Below, piece after piece: positions 1-10,114 of a stretch of DNA of 64,000 nt. How positions within the stretch are numbered: the stretch's first letter is position 1; the number at the start of each line of letters is the position of its first letter. The DNA lies in the NCBI RefSeq assembly GCF_030345695.1, contig NZ_JAUASV010000020.1, positions 1 through 64,000 on the forward strand, in the 5' to 3' direction. Below the pieces are notes generated by a model. It did not search any database. It had not been told where the DNA came from and was given only the letters and a program-made list of their open reading frames with translations. The position numbers and the translations under genes are program-made. Source of the stretch: Galbitalea sp. SE-J8 (GTDB taxonomy: Bacteria > Actinomycetota > Actinomycetes > Actinomycetales > Microbacteriaceae).

Positions 1-2010
1 CGTGAGCGCCCACGCGCTGCCTCGACTAATTGGTCTGGTATCGACTGACCCATCGTCGAACTGCATGTGAACAGCTGTCGGTGCGTTGGTCCCGCCCGCA
101 CCGTCCAGCGAGAACGTGCACTTCGTCGGCTGGACCGGCGTACTGGCCCAGGCCCCGTTGACCAAGCTGCACCAGCTGATCGTCGGCGTCGGCGGAGCGC
201 CGTAAGCGGTCTGAAACCACGCCCCGGGCCCCAGAACGGTCCAACTCGAGGAGAGCCCGTTGTCGGCAGTGGTGACCGCCTTCGCGCGCAGGTAATACAA
301 CGTGTCGTCCGAGAGGTCGGACCCGACCTGGCAGCCTTGAAGCGAACCGCTCGTTCTCTGGCCGGTGACGCACTCCGCGACTAGTGACTGTCCCGTCCCC
401 GCGGTCGATTTGTGCACCTGGATGTCCAGCCCGACGTTGCCTTCGCGGTCGGTCGATTTCGCGAACACCCATGGACGTTTTGTGCTGACGTTCCAGGCCC
501 CGCCCACCACGACGTTGTCGCCAGCCGTTGAGGTGTTGGCCACCTGCACCTCGGTTGGGAGCGTCGGCGGGTGATCCCACTCGACTCGCAACTTTGGCGG
601 AGTTCCTCCATTAGCCGATGAGAAAGTCTTCCAACCACTGTTGCTGGTCTCGCTCGCGCGAAGCCCGAACATGGGATTGTCGCTTCCGGCGTCCGCCCAG
701 GCCTGCGTGATGCCTGTGACGTCGAATGTGACCCAATCACTGGCGCAGCCCGGATTTCCATGTGCAGCACTTTGGGTGACCGCGCTCCCCGAGATCCCCG
801 GCTGGTTGCCCCAAGTAGTGCTCGCCAGAGTTGCGTTGCCGGCCCAATAGACGCTGACGTTGGCTGCCGTGCAACTATACGAGTGATTATTCCAGAGATC
901 GAGCTTCGCCCACGAGATCGTTGCGCCATCGATGTTGTCCGCGTCGAACTTGATGAACGATCGAGACTTGTTACCGCCGCTGTTGTATGTCCCGACCTCG
1001 AGCGTGTCGTAGCTGACGTAATTGTCGGAAGGATGATCAGAACGCACAAATGTGTCGCTGGTATTGTCTTTGAACGAAAAGGACGGGTCGATAGTGACCG
1101 GATACGACGTATCGGGGTCTGCCAGCCAGTCCGCGTCCGGGGAGATTTCGATCTGACTTCCATCCGCCGTGAGTGTCATATCCGACGTAGTCACGTTCGT
1201 CGGCGCACCTTCCGGGTTCGTCGACGCGTCCCACGTCTGAGCAGGACTGATAGTTCCGGCGGTGTCACCACTTTCCGTTTCGATTGTCATCCCGGATGCA
1301 GGCGATTGAGCCGTGTCTGCGATTTCCAGCCCCGCACCACTCACCTCTAGCGGAAGCGTCAGCGGCGCGGTAGGCGGAGCCTTGAGGACGAAGAACTGTT
1401 CGAGTCCGAATCGAGTCGCGGTGACAACGAGGTCCGTGTCCGGGGCTACGTCAGCGTAGGTCGCGGTATCGCCCTCGATCGTGGGTCTGGGAAGGCCACC
1501 CGCCCAGTCCAAGGCGAGTTGCCCGTCCCCGGCCGTGACGCTGGCCAGCGGAGCACCGCTGTCGCTACCCGCCGAAAGAGCGATATCCACGAACGGCGAG
1601 ACCGGCGCGATCGTCCCATCGGCCTCCACCTGGAGCGTGAGGTCGACGTCGCGCCAGCCGCTCTCGGCCGTCTCGTCCTCGACCCGCACGGGAGCGGCCG
1701 AGATCTCCTCTTGCAGCGAGCCGTCGGGGGTGACGAACGTGAGCGTCGTCTCGGATCGCTCCGAAAGCACCTCGACACGCCGACCAGTGCCGGCAGCGTT
1801 GGCCACAGCCGACGCATAGTCGGGTGCCGCGAGGTCGCCGTACTCGTTCGTCTGAGAGCCCGTAGACGTCGACGCTTCCTCCACGGCCGCATCGGTACTG
1901 GTCTCGACGTTTGCAAGGTCCGCGTCGGCCGGCACTGCCTGAACGACGCTCGCGGCGAGCACCGCGACCGTGAATGCCGCCGAGTACGAAAGTCTGCGGA
2001 AGTCAAGCAC
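1..2010 (-). CDS. Secreted DNRLRE-domain protein, N-terminal part (runs off the window)
   Basis: Open on the minus strand from a GTG at 2010 to base 1, so the C-terminus is missing (at least 670 residues present). The GTG has GGGGA 6 bases upstream; another in-frame GTG lies at 2022 and a TGA stop just before that. The first 30 residues (MLDFRRLSYSAAFTVAVLAA...) form a signal peptide. Around residues 290-320 is the YPVTIDPS motif, followed by RSFIKFD, LDLWNNHSYSC and TTWGNQP. This is the actinobacterial DNRLRE module, which usually heads large secreted RHS/polymorphic-toxin or LamG proteins. Fibronectin-III-like sequence follows. The gene is visibly less GC-rich than its neighbours and uses more A/T-ending codons, which suggests recent transfer. 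The C-terminal effector, if any, lies outside the window. Confidence 0.85.
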   Translation of the reverse strand, partial: MLDFRRLSYSAAFTVAVLAASVVQAVPADADLANVETSTDAAVEEASTSTGSQTNEYGDLAAPDYASAVANAAGTGRRVEVLSERSETTLTFVTPDGSLQEEISAAPVRVEDETAESGWRDVDLTLQVEADGTIAPVSPFVDIALSAGSDSGAPLASVTAGDGQLALDWAGGLPRPTIEGDTATYADVAPDTDLVVTATRFGLEQFFVLKAPPTAPLTLPLEVSGAGLEIADTAQSPASGMTIETESGDTAGTISPAQTWDASTNPEGAPTNVTTSDMTLTADGSQIEISPDADWLADPDTSYPVTIDPSFSFKDNTSDTFVRSDHPSDNYVSYDTLEVGTYNSGGNKSRSFIKFDADNIDGATISWAKLDLWNNHSYSCTAANVSVYWAGNATLASTTWGNQPGISGSAVTQSAAHGNPGCASDWVTFDVTGITQAWADAGSDNPMFGLRASETSNSGWKTFSSANGGTPPKLRVEWDHPPTLPTEVQVANTSTAGDNVVVGGAWNVSTKRPWVFAKSTDREGNVGLDIQVHKSTAGTGQSLVAECVTGQRTSGSLQGCQVGSDLSDDTLYYLRAKAVTTADNGLSSSWTVLGPGAWFQTAYGAPPTPTISWCSLVNGAWASTPVQPTKCTFSLDGAGGTNAPTAVHMQFDDGSVDTRPISRGSAWALT

Positions 2011-2227
2011 GCCGTTCCCCACCGTCGCGCAGCGGAGTCAAGCCCGTTCGGCTTGTTCACATCACACTGTCATCCGAAGGGTAACCCAGTTCTCGCCCGA
2101 CTGGTCTGCCCACGTCATGGGGTCACGGCCATCGCGTCAGCGCGACGAGTCCGGTGAGCATTCGCGGCTCATCGCATGCGGCCGCGACCTCAACCCGTTG
2201 CTGCGGGACGGATGAATGCCTGGCCGT

Positions 2228-3202
2228 CTACGGCGTGCGGGCGCGGAGCTTCTCGAGCACGTCGACCCAGTCCGCGGGCGTCGGCCGCTCCAGGGGCCGG
2301 GTGGCCCCGACGCGGAACGCCTTGTCGAACAGCCGTCGCACGGGCGTGGGCAGGCGCTCCGGGTCGGGGTAGCGGTTCGTCGCGACGAGCGGCGACTTGG
2401 GGCCGCCGACGTAGAAGCCGCGGCGCGCGAAGTCGATGGCCGCGGGACGATCGCCGCCGCCCGTCCACTCGCCGCCGAGGAACGGGTGCAGCCCCTCGAG
2501 CAGCAGCCGGTGGATGTGGATCGCGAGCGCGAACCAATCCGTCTCCGGACCGCGCCGCGTCGTCGAGAGCGGCAGTCCCACGAGCTCGGGCGCCGTATAG
2601 TCGCGATGCCCGACGTCGCACGTGTAGAGCTCGCCCTCGGGACTCGTGAACTGCATGGAGTCGGTGTCGACGAGGCTCACCCGGGCGGTCGAGTCGACGA
2701 GGATGTTGCGCTCGTTGAAGTCGCCGATGATCGCACCCGTGGAGTGCGCGACCTCGACGGCGCGGCACAGGTTGATGGCCGTGTGCACCCGGTTGCGGAA
2801 CGCGAACGACGGCGCCCACTGCGGGATGTGCGCCGGAACGCGCGCGCCGTGCTTGATCTTGACGAGCTCGTGCAGCTCCATCGTGCGCGTCCACTCGATG
2901 CGCGGCATCGTGTAGCCCACCGCGACGCCGTTCTCGTAGACGATCTCCTCGGGCCACGCGAGCACGACGTGCCCGTCGGCCTGCGCGCGCGCGGGCGGCG
3001 GGAAGTCGATCATCACGGCGACCTTGGCGAGGCGGCGCTCGGGGTTGTTGTTGACGCTCAGCAGCGCCGCTCCGGAGGCGAGCGCGTGGTACACCTTCAC
3101 GGCGAGATCGGGACGGTCCACGACCTCGGCGACGAGCCCCTCTCCCGCGGAGGAGATGGTGCGCCCGAGCACGATGGGACCGCTGTCGGTCGTGAGGTTC
3201 AT
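2228..3202 (-). CDS. Atypical Ser/Thr protein kinase-like protein (YegI/COG4248 type)
   Basis: 324 residues. Protein-kinase landmarks are present in a divergent form: a glycine-rich stretch near residues 13-25, the lysine in LAVKVY (K36), a catalytic loop GDFNERN (160-166) giving the Asp and Asn, a metal-binding VDTDSM (178-183), and an APE-like TAPELVG near 202. The GD-x-N-x-x-N and D-x-DS pattern matches the YegI-like kinase group, but the C-terminal helix-hairpin-helix region of longer members is absent. The start overlaps the ybaK stop (ATGA), so the two are translationally coupled. Homologues often sit with a PP2C phosphatase and a VWA protein; neither is here. Substrate unknown; probably cytoplasmic. 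Confidence 0.8.
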   Translation of the reverse strand: MNLTTDSGPIVLGRTISSAGEGLVAEVVDRPDLAVKVYHALASGAALLSVNNNPERRLAKVAVMIDFPPPARAQADGHVVLAWPEEIVYENGVAVGYTMPRIEWTRTMELHELVKIKHGARVPAHIPQWAPSFAFRNRVHTAINLCRAVEVAHSTGAIIGDFNERNILVDSTARVSLVDTDSMQFTSPEGELYTCDVGHRDYTAPELVGLPLSTTRRGPETDWFALAIHIHRLLLEGLHPFLGGEWTGGGDRPAAIDFARRGFYVGGPKSPLVATNRYPDPERLPTPVRRLFDKAFRVGATRPLERPTPADWVDVLEKLRARTP

Positions 3203-3675
3203 GCGCGGCCGATCGGAGCCGTGACGCCGCCCGTGACGGCCAGAAGGTCGGTGGGGGCGAGCTCGATGTCGAAACCGCGACGGCCCCCGCTCACGAACAC
3301 CGTGTCGTAGAGCTCCGCGGTCTCATCGAGCACCGTGCGGTGCGGCGACTTCTGGCCGATGGGGGAGATGCCGCCCACGATGTAGCCGGTGCGCCGCTCG
3401 GCGACCTTCGGATCGGCGAGGTCGGCCTTCTTGCCGCCCACCGCGCTCGCGAGCGCCTTGAGGTCGAGCCTGCCCGAGACCGGCACGATCGCGACGACGA
3501 GCTCGCCGTCCACATCCGTCATGAGCGTCTTGAAGACCTGCTCGGGGTCGAGGCCGAGCACGGTGGCCGCCTCGACGCCGAAGTCGCGGTTCGCGGCGTC
3601 GTGCTCGTAGGCGTGCGGGGTGAAGCGGATGCCGGCCGCTGTCAGCGCGACCGTCGCCGGAGTACCGAGTGCCAC
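3199..3675 (-). CDS. ybaK: YbaK-type Cys-tRNA(Pro)/aminoacyl-tRNA deacylase
   Basis: 158 residues, the full length of the YbaK/EbsC family. It has the family's KTLM.DVDGELVVAIVPV strand, the GGKKADLADPKVAERRTGYIVGGISPIGQK core and an FVSGGRRGFDIEL segment. These enzymes hydrolyse Cys-tRNA(Pro) misacylated by ProRS. The GTG at 3675 is preceded by CACAAT and six bases, so the message is probably leaderless. First gene of a two-gene operon with the kinase-like gene; that pairing is unusual and its meaning is unknown. Confidence 0.92.
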   Translation of the reverse strand: MALGTPATVALTAAGIRFTPHAYEHDAANRDFGVEAATVLGLDPEQVFKTLMTDVDGELVVAIVPVSGRLDLKALASAVGGKKADLADPKVAERRTGYIVGGISPIGQKSPHRTVLDETAELYDTVFVSGGRRGFDIELAPTDLLAVTGGVTAPIGRA

Positions 3676-3687
3676 GCGCCCATTGTG
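3676..3687 (-). promoter_or_regulatory. Leaderless-type -10 element of ybaK
   Basis: On the minus strand CACAAT (3687-3682) is followed by six bases and the GTG start, placing the transcription start on the start codon. No convincing -35 was found. Confidence 0.5.
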
Positions 3688-3703
3688 GCAGAGCAGTCCG
3701 GTC

Positions 3704-4600
3704 TCACGGTGTGGGGGCCGGGCGCGTGCGGTACGCCGTCGGGGTCAAGCCGGTCTCGGCGAGGAACTGCCGGTTGAAGTTGGACAGGTTGCGGTAGCCG
3801 ACGGTGCGCGAGATGGTCGACACCGTGTCGCGCGTGCCGTCGAGCAGCTTGCAGGCGTGCGCGATGCGCAGCCGGCGCACCATGGCGCTGAAGGTCTGAC
3901 CGCTCGCGCGCTGGAAGGAGCGGGAGAACGCCGACTCCGACATTCCGACGATGCGCGCCGCGACCGACAGCCGCACGTCGTCGCCGATGCGGCCGAAGAT
4001 GTACTCGAGGGCGCGGTTGACGAGCTCGGCGGATGCCGGGTCGTCCTGCGCGGGGATCCACTCGGTGGCGAGGCACCGGCGCTCGTCCTCCGGCGCGCTC
4101 GCCAGCGTGCCGAGGAGCTCGAGGGTCGCGACGAGGCGGGCGGTGCCCTCCGCGGCGCCGATCGCCTCGAGCAGCTCGGCGCCGCGCGCCGCGGTCGCGC
4201 CGAGGAACTCGATGCCGCGCGTCGAGCGGTCGAGCATCGGCCGCAGCTGGGCGAGCTCGGGCAGCAGGTCGACGCAGGCGCGGATCCAGCGGTCGTGGAA
4301 CTGCAGTACGACGTCGCGGCCGACGACGCGCTCGCCGGGGGCCAGGTCGCTGATCCAGTGGTGCGGCAGCTCGGGACCGACGAGCACGAGCTGACCGGCG
4401 GCGAAGTTGCCGACCTGGTCGCCCACGATGAAGCGCCCGCTGCCCGCCGTGGTCAGGTGGATCTCGTACTCCGGGTGGAAGTTCCAGCGCGCGATCGGGC
4501 TCGGGTAGTCGTGCCGGTGCCAGCGCGCCGAGTAGCGCGGATCGTGGGGGATCACCTCGCGCACGGCGGGACTCGCCACGAGGCGCTCGGCGCGGGACAT
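3704..4600 (-). CDS. AraC-family transcriptional regulator with cupin sensor
   Basis: 298 residues. The N-terminal half reads as an AraC-type cupin (WNFHPEYEIHL near residue 40, then GRFIVGDQ and LVLVGPELPHHW). The C-terminal 100 residues hold the double helix-turn-helix: SVAARIVGMSESAFSRSFQ and later YRNLSNFNRQFLAETGLTPTAYR. It is divergent from the SDR/alcohol dehydrogenase operon with a 129-bp gap containing an inverted repeat, so it most likely controls that operon in response to a polyol or sugar. The ATG at 4600 is taken as the start. Confidence 0.92.
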   Translation of the reverse strand: MSRAERLVASPAVREVIPHDPRYSARWHRHDYPSPIARWNFHPEYEIHLTTAGSGRFIVGDQVGNFAAGQLVLVGPELPHHWISDLAPGERVVGRDVVLQFHDRWIRACVDLLPELAQLRPMLDRSTRGIEFLGATAARGAELLEAIGAAEGTARLVATLELLGTLASAPEDERRCLATEWIPAQDDPASAELVNRALEYIFGRIGDDVRLSVAARIVGMSESAFSRSFQRASGQTFSAMVRRLRIAHACKLLDGTRDTVSTISRTVGYRNLSNFNRQFLAETGLTPTAYRTRPAPTP

Positions 4601-4620
4601 CGCAAAAAAGTATCAGTGTT

Positions 4621-4664
4621 CGCCGGATGCCGCGCTAGCCGCGCCATCCGGCGGCTCGTAGGTT
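4621..4664 (+). promoter_or_regulatory. Inverted repeat and -10 for the dehydrogenase operon
   Basis: Nine-base arms CGCCGGATG (4621-4629) and CATCCGGCG (4645-4653) flank 15 bases. Six bases on is TAGGTT (4659-4664), a fair -10, giving a start of transcription near 4671 and a leader carrying AAGGAG before the ATG. The repeat is a candidate site for the divergent AraC-type regulator. Confidence 0.4.
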
Positions 4665-4729
4665 GAGCCGCGGGGGACGACCCCGGTCGGCCTCAGTGTC
4701 GCGTACCGCCCGAGCGAAGGAGCTTGCCC

Positions 4730-5551
4730 ATGTCCACCACACCGTCCTCGACCGCAGCGTCCTCGGCCGCAGCGACCTCGGCCGCGGTGGCACCGCATCC
4801 GTTCGATCTCGCCGGCCGGGTCGCGGTCGTGACGGGCGGCACCCGCGGCCTGGGCCGGGGATTCGCCGGCGCGCTCGGCGCGGCCGGCGCCACCATCGTG
4901 ATCGTGGGGCGCGACGACGAGGCCGGCGCGGCCGCCGTGCGCGAGCTGCGCGCGGACGGCGTCACGGCCGAGTACCGGCACGCCGACGTCACGCGCCCGG
5001 ATGACGTGCGCGGCATCCTGCGCGACGCTCTCGAGCGCTTCGGCCGGGTCGACATCCTGGTCAACAACGCGGGAGCGTGCGTGCACGCGCCCGCCCTCGA
5101 GGTCACCGAGGAGGACTGGCGTCACGTGCTCGACGTCAACCTCGACGCGGTCTGGTCGTGCTCGCAGATCTTCGGACGGCACTTCGTCGAGAGCCGCTCG
5201 GGCGTGATCGTGAACATCGGCTCGATGTCGGGGATCATCGTGAACCGCCCGCAGTGGCAGCCGGCCTACAACGCCTCGAAGGCGGCGGTGCACCACCTCA
5301 CGAAGAGCCTCGCCGCGGAGTGGGCGCCGTTCGGCGTCCGCGTGAACGCGCTCGCGCCCGGCTACATCAAGACGGACATGTCGCCCGTCGACGATCCGGC
5401 GTTCCGGCAGCACTGGATCGACGACGCGCCCATGCGGCGCTACGGCACCGTCGAGGAGCTCGCGCCCGCGGTCGTGTTCCTCGCGAGCGACGCCTCCTCG
5501 TTCATCACCGGCTCGGTGCTCGTCGCCGACGGCGGCTACACGGCGTTCTAG
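4730..5551 (+). CDS. SDR-family oxidoreductase, probable polyol/sugar-alcohol dehydrogenase
   Basis: 273 residues, classical short-chain dehydrogenase. Cofactor loop TGGTRGLG (about 35-42), NNAG (112-115), and catalytic S165, Y180 and K184 in YNASK. The C-terminus ends in DGGYTAF as in many sugar/polyol SDRs. I start at the ATG at 4730 because AAGGAG (4717-4722) sits 7 bases upstream; a TTG two codons earlier has no room for it. The following zinc dehydrogenase starts 25 bases after the stop, so the two probably act in one oxidation pathway. Exact substrate not deducible. Confidence 0.9.
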   Translation: MSTTPSSTAASSAAATSAAVAPHPFDLAGRVAVVTGGTRGLGRGFAGALGAAGATIVIVGRDDEAGAAAVRELRADGVTAEYRHADVTRPDDVRGILRDALERFGRVDILVNNAGACVHAPALEVTEEDWRHVLDVNLDAVWSCSQIFGRHFVESRSGVIVNIGSMSGIIVNRPQWQPAYNASKAAVHHLTKSLAAEWAPFGVRVNALAPGYIKTDMSPVDDPAFRQHWIDDAPMRRYGTVEELAPAVVFLASDASSFITGSVLVADGGYTAF

Positions 5552-5576
5552 GCCGGCGGAGGAGAGGCAGGAGATC

Positions 5577-6581
5577 ATGACGAATCCCAGCGCGGTGCTC
5601 TACGCGCCCCACGACCTGCGGATCGAGGACCGGCCCGTGCCGGTGCCCGCCGCCCACGAGGTGCTCGTGCGCGTGCGCGCGGTCGGCATCTGCGGCTCCG
5701 ACGTGCACTACTACGAGCACGGCCGGATCGGCCGCTACGTCGTCGAGCAGCCGATGGTCGTGGGCCACGAGTCGGCGGGCACGATCGTCGCGGTCGGCTC
5801 CGACGTCGACCCGGCGAGGATCGGCGAGCTCGTCGCCCTCGAGCCCGGCGTGCCGTGCCGCACCTGCGAGCAGTGCCTCGCCGGCCGGTACAACCTGTGC
5901 CCGTTCGTGGTGTTCTTCGCGACGCCGCCCGTCGACGGCTCGATCGCGTCTCTCGTGACCATCGACGCGGCGTTCGCGCATCCGGCTCCCGCGGGGCTGA
6001 CGTTCGAGCAGGCCGCGATGGCCGAGCCGGTGTCGGTCGGGGTGTGGGCGGCGCGCAAGGCGTCGATCACGGTCGGCGACCGGGTGCTCGTCACCGGTGC
6101 CGGGCCGATCGGGCTGTACGCGGCGCAGGTCGCGCGTGCGTTCGGCGCCCGCCTCGTCACGGTGACGGATGTCAGCGAGTTCCGTCTCGGGGTCGCGCGC
6201 GAGCTCGGCTTCGACACCCGCCCGGCGGGGGAGCCGAGCGACGGCGCGTACGACGTGCTGCTCGAGTGCTCCGGCGCCGCACCCGCGCTCGCGGGCGGCA
6301 TCGCGAGTCTCGCGCCGGCCGGCCGGGCCGTGCTCATCGGCATGGGGGCCGACACCGTGTCGATCGAGGTGCCGGTCGTGCAGGGCCGGGAGCTCACGAT
6401 CTCGGGGATCTTCCGGTACGCGAACACCTACCCGACCGCGCTCGAGCTCATCGCGAGCGGCGCCGTGGACGCCACCGCGATCATCACGCACCGGTTCGGC
6501 ATCGAGCACACCGAGGACGCCCTGACGATCGCCCGCCGCGACCCCGAGTCGCTCAAGGCGGTCGTGCTGCCGCCCGAGTGA
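5577..6581 (+). CDS. Zinc-dependent medium-chain dehydrogenase (sorbitol/L-iditol dehydrogenase type)
   Basis: 334 residues. The catalytic zinc ligand C39 is in GICGSDVHYY, followed by GHE (63-65) and the structural zinc cluster PCRTCEQCLAGRYNLCP (about 97-113). A Rossmann fold begins VLVTGAGPIGLYAAQ. CGSDVHYYEHGRIG is characteristic of the sorbitol/xylitol dehydrogenase branch, so oxidation of a polyol to a ketose with NAD is the best guess. GCAGGAG precedes the ATG. Second gene of the operon driven from about 4671. Confidence 0.9.
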   Translation: MTNPSAVLYAPHDLRIEDRPVPVPAAHEVLVRVRAVGICGSDVHYYEHGRIGRYVVEQPMVVGHESAGTIVAVGSDVDPARIGELVALEPGVPCRTCEQCLAGRYNLCPFVVFFATPPVDGSIASLVTIDAAFAHPAPAGLTFEQAAMAEPVSVGVWAARKASITVGDRVLVTGAGPIGLYAAQVARAFGARLVTVTDVSEFRLGVARELGFDTRPAGEPSDGAYDVLLECSGAAPALAGGIASLAPAGRAVLIGMGADTVSIEVPVVQGRELTISGIFRYANTYPTALELIASGAVDATAIITHRFGIEHTEDALTIARRDPESLKAVVLPPE

Positions 6582-6586
6582 CGGCC

Positions 6587-6630
6587 GTGCCGGACGCCGG
6601 CGCGTGCCGGACGCCGGCGCGTGCCGGACG
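6587..6630. repeat. 17-bp tandem repeat between convergent genes
   Basis: Two exact copies of GTGCCGGACGCCGGCGC (6587-6603, 6604-6620) and a partial third fill the gap between the dehydrogenase stop (6581) and the glgX stop (6631). The units can form GC-rich hairpins and may help terminate both genes. Confidence 0.75.
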
Positions 6631-8700
<2,070 letters not shown>

Positions 8701-8709
8701 GCTTGTTAC

Positions 8710-10020
8710 GTGGGACCGGTCTATCTCGATCACGCCGCCACCTCGCCGATGCCGCGCGAGGTCATCGACGTGTACGCGGCCGCGCTCGCGACCGTCGGCA
8801 ACCCGTCGTCGATCCACGCGCAGGGGCAGGGCGCGAGAGCCGTGCTCGAGGATGCGCGCGAGCGCGTCGCCGCCTCGCTCGGAGCGGATGCCGTCGAGGT
8901 CGTGCTCACCGGCGGCGGCACCGAGGCGGTCAACACCGCGATCAAGGGGCTGTACTGGGCGCAGACCGGCGGCGGACGTCGGTCGCCGGCTCCCGGTCCG
9001 GACGCCGACGCGCCCGGTGCTGGGGTCGCGGCGACGCCGGCGCGTCGCTCACCGCTCCGCCGCGCGGCGCCGGGGTCGCGCGACGCGGGCGGGCCCCCGA
9101 CGGCTCCACCGCGCGCGCGCATCGTCGTGCCCCGCGGCGAGCACCACGCGACGCTCGACGCCGTGGAGTGGCTCGAGCGGCACGAGGGCGCCGGGGTGAC
9201 CTGGATCGACCTCGACGAGCGCGGGCGGATCGATGTCGCGGCGTTCGAGCGGGCGCTCGGCCCGGATGTCGCGCTCGCCACCGCGATCTGGGCGAACAAC
9301 GAGGTCGGCACCATCCAGCCGGTCGCCGAGCTCGCGGCGCTCGCCGCGGCCCACGGCGTGCCGCTGCACCTGGACGCGATCGCGGCGTACGGCTACCTGC
9401 CGATCGACGCGCACGCCCTCGGCGTCGCCGCGCTCTCGGTGAGCGCGCACAAGATCGGCGGCCCGGTCGGCATCGGCGCGCTCTACCTCGCGCGCACCGC
9501 CGCCGTCGTGCCGCTCGTGCACGGCGGCGAGCAGCAGCGGGCCCGGTCCGGCACGCAGGACGCCGCGGGCGCGGCCGCCTTCGCGGCCGCCGCGGACCGG
9601 GCGACGGCCGCGCTCCCGGAGCGCACCGCCCGCCTGCGCGCGCTGCGCGACCGGCTGATCGACGGCATCCGCTCGTCCGTGCCGCAGGCGGTGCTGCGCG
9701 GCGACCCGGTCGACCGCCTGCCCGGGAACGTGCACGTCACCGTGCCCGGGTGCGAGGGCGACTCGCTGCTGTTCCTGCTCGACGTCGCGGGCTTCTCGGT
9801 GTCGACCGGGTCGGCGTGCCGCGCGGGGGTGCTCGAGGCGAGCCACGTGCTGCTCGCGATGGGCGTGCCGGAGACGGATGCGCGGGGCGCCCTGCGCGTG
9901 ACGATCGGCGACGAGACCGCGGCCGACGAGATCGACGCGCTCGTGGCGGCGCTCCCGGCCGCGGTCGAGCGCGCCACGGCGGCCGGGCTCGCCGACCGCG
10001 AGCCCGCGCTCGGGCGCTGA
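8710..10020 (+). CDS. Cysteine desulfurase (NifS/IscS-like class V aminotransferase) with insertion
   Basis: 436 residues. It begins MGPVYLDHAATSP, the invariant N-terminus of the family, which fixes the GTG at 8710. The PLP lysine is in SVSAHKIGG (K248) and the catalytic cysteine in STGSACRAG (C370). Residues 87-137 are a Gly/Pro/Arg/Ala-rich insertion between the conserved TEAVNTAIKG and the VPRGEHHA strand. The motif that normally reads DA-x-Q-x-x-G is DAIAAYG here, so the PLP-contacting Gln is replaced by Ala. It would supply persulfide sulfur, for example to MnmA, encoded 8.6 kb downstream. A role in Fe-S assembly cannot be judged; no isc or suf genes are near. Confidence 0.88.
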   Translation: MGPVYLDHAATSPMPREVIDVYAAALATVGNPSSIHAQGQGARAVLEDARERVAASLGADAVEVVLTGGGTEAVNTAIKGLYWAQTGGGRRSPAPGPDADAPGAGVAATPARRSPLRRAAPGSRDAGGPPTAPPRARIVVPRGEHHATLDAVEWLERHEGAGVTWIDLDERGRIDVAAFERALGPDVALATAIWANNEVGTIQPVAELAALAAAHGVPLHLDAIAAYGYLPIDAHALGVAALSVSAHKIGGPVGIGALYLARTAAVVPLVHGGEQQRARSGTQDAAGAAAFAAAADRATAALPERTARLRALRDRLIDGIRSSVPQAVLRGDPVDRLPGNVHVTVPGCEGDSLLFLLDVAGFSVSTGSACRAGVLEASHVLLAMGVPETDARGALRVTIGDETAADEIDALVAALPAAVERATAAGLADREPALGR

Positions 10021-10054
10021 CCGGGCGGCGCTGACCGGGCGGCGCTGACCGGGC
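10013..10054. repeat. 14-bp tandem repeat spanning a stop codon
   Basis: Three exact copies of GGCGCTGACCGGGC (10013-10026, 10027-10040, 10041-10054). The first contains the desulfurase TGA (10018-10020). Because 14 is not a multiple of 3, the three copies put TGA in all three frames. Confidence 0.85.
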
Positions 10055-10101
10055 GGCGGTGCATGGACCCCGGGCACGGGCTCGGGCAGGGGCCGCGGGC
10101 A

Positions 10102-10107
10102 TAGGAT
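10102..10107 (+). promoter_or_regulatory. Leaderless-type -10 of the lipoprotein gene
   Basis: TAGGAT ends seven bases before the ATG at 10115; no ribosome binding site intervenes that could be used by a longer leader. Confidence 0.55.
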
Positions 10108-10114
10108 CGAGGCG

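Noticed and set aside
2039-2055. CAAGCC...GGCTTG hairpin before the DNRLRE gene as a regulatory element
   Set aside because: Only a 6-bp stem; too weak to support.
4724-4729. TTG start for the SDR gene
   Set aside because: The AAGGAG site is one base from it but seven from the ATG at 4730.
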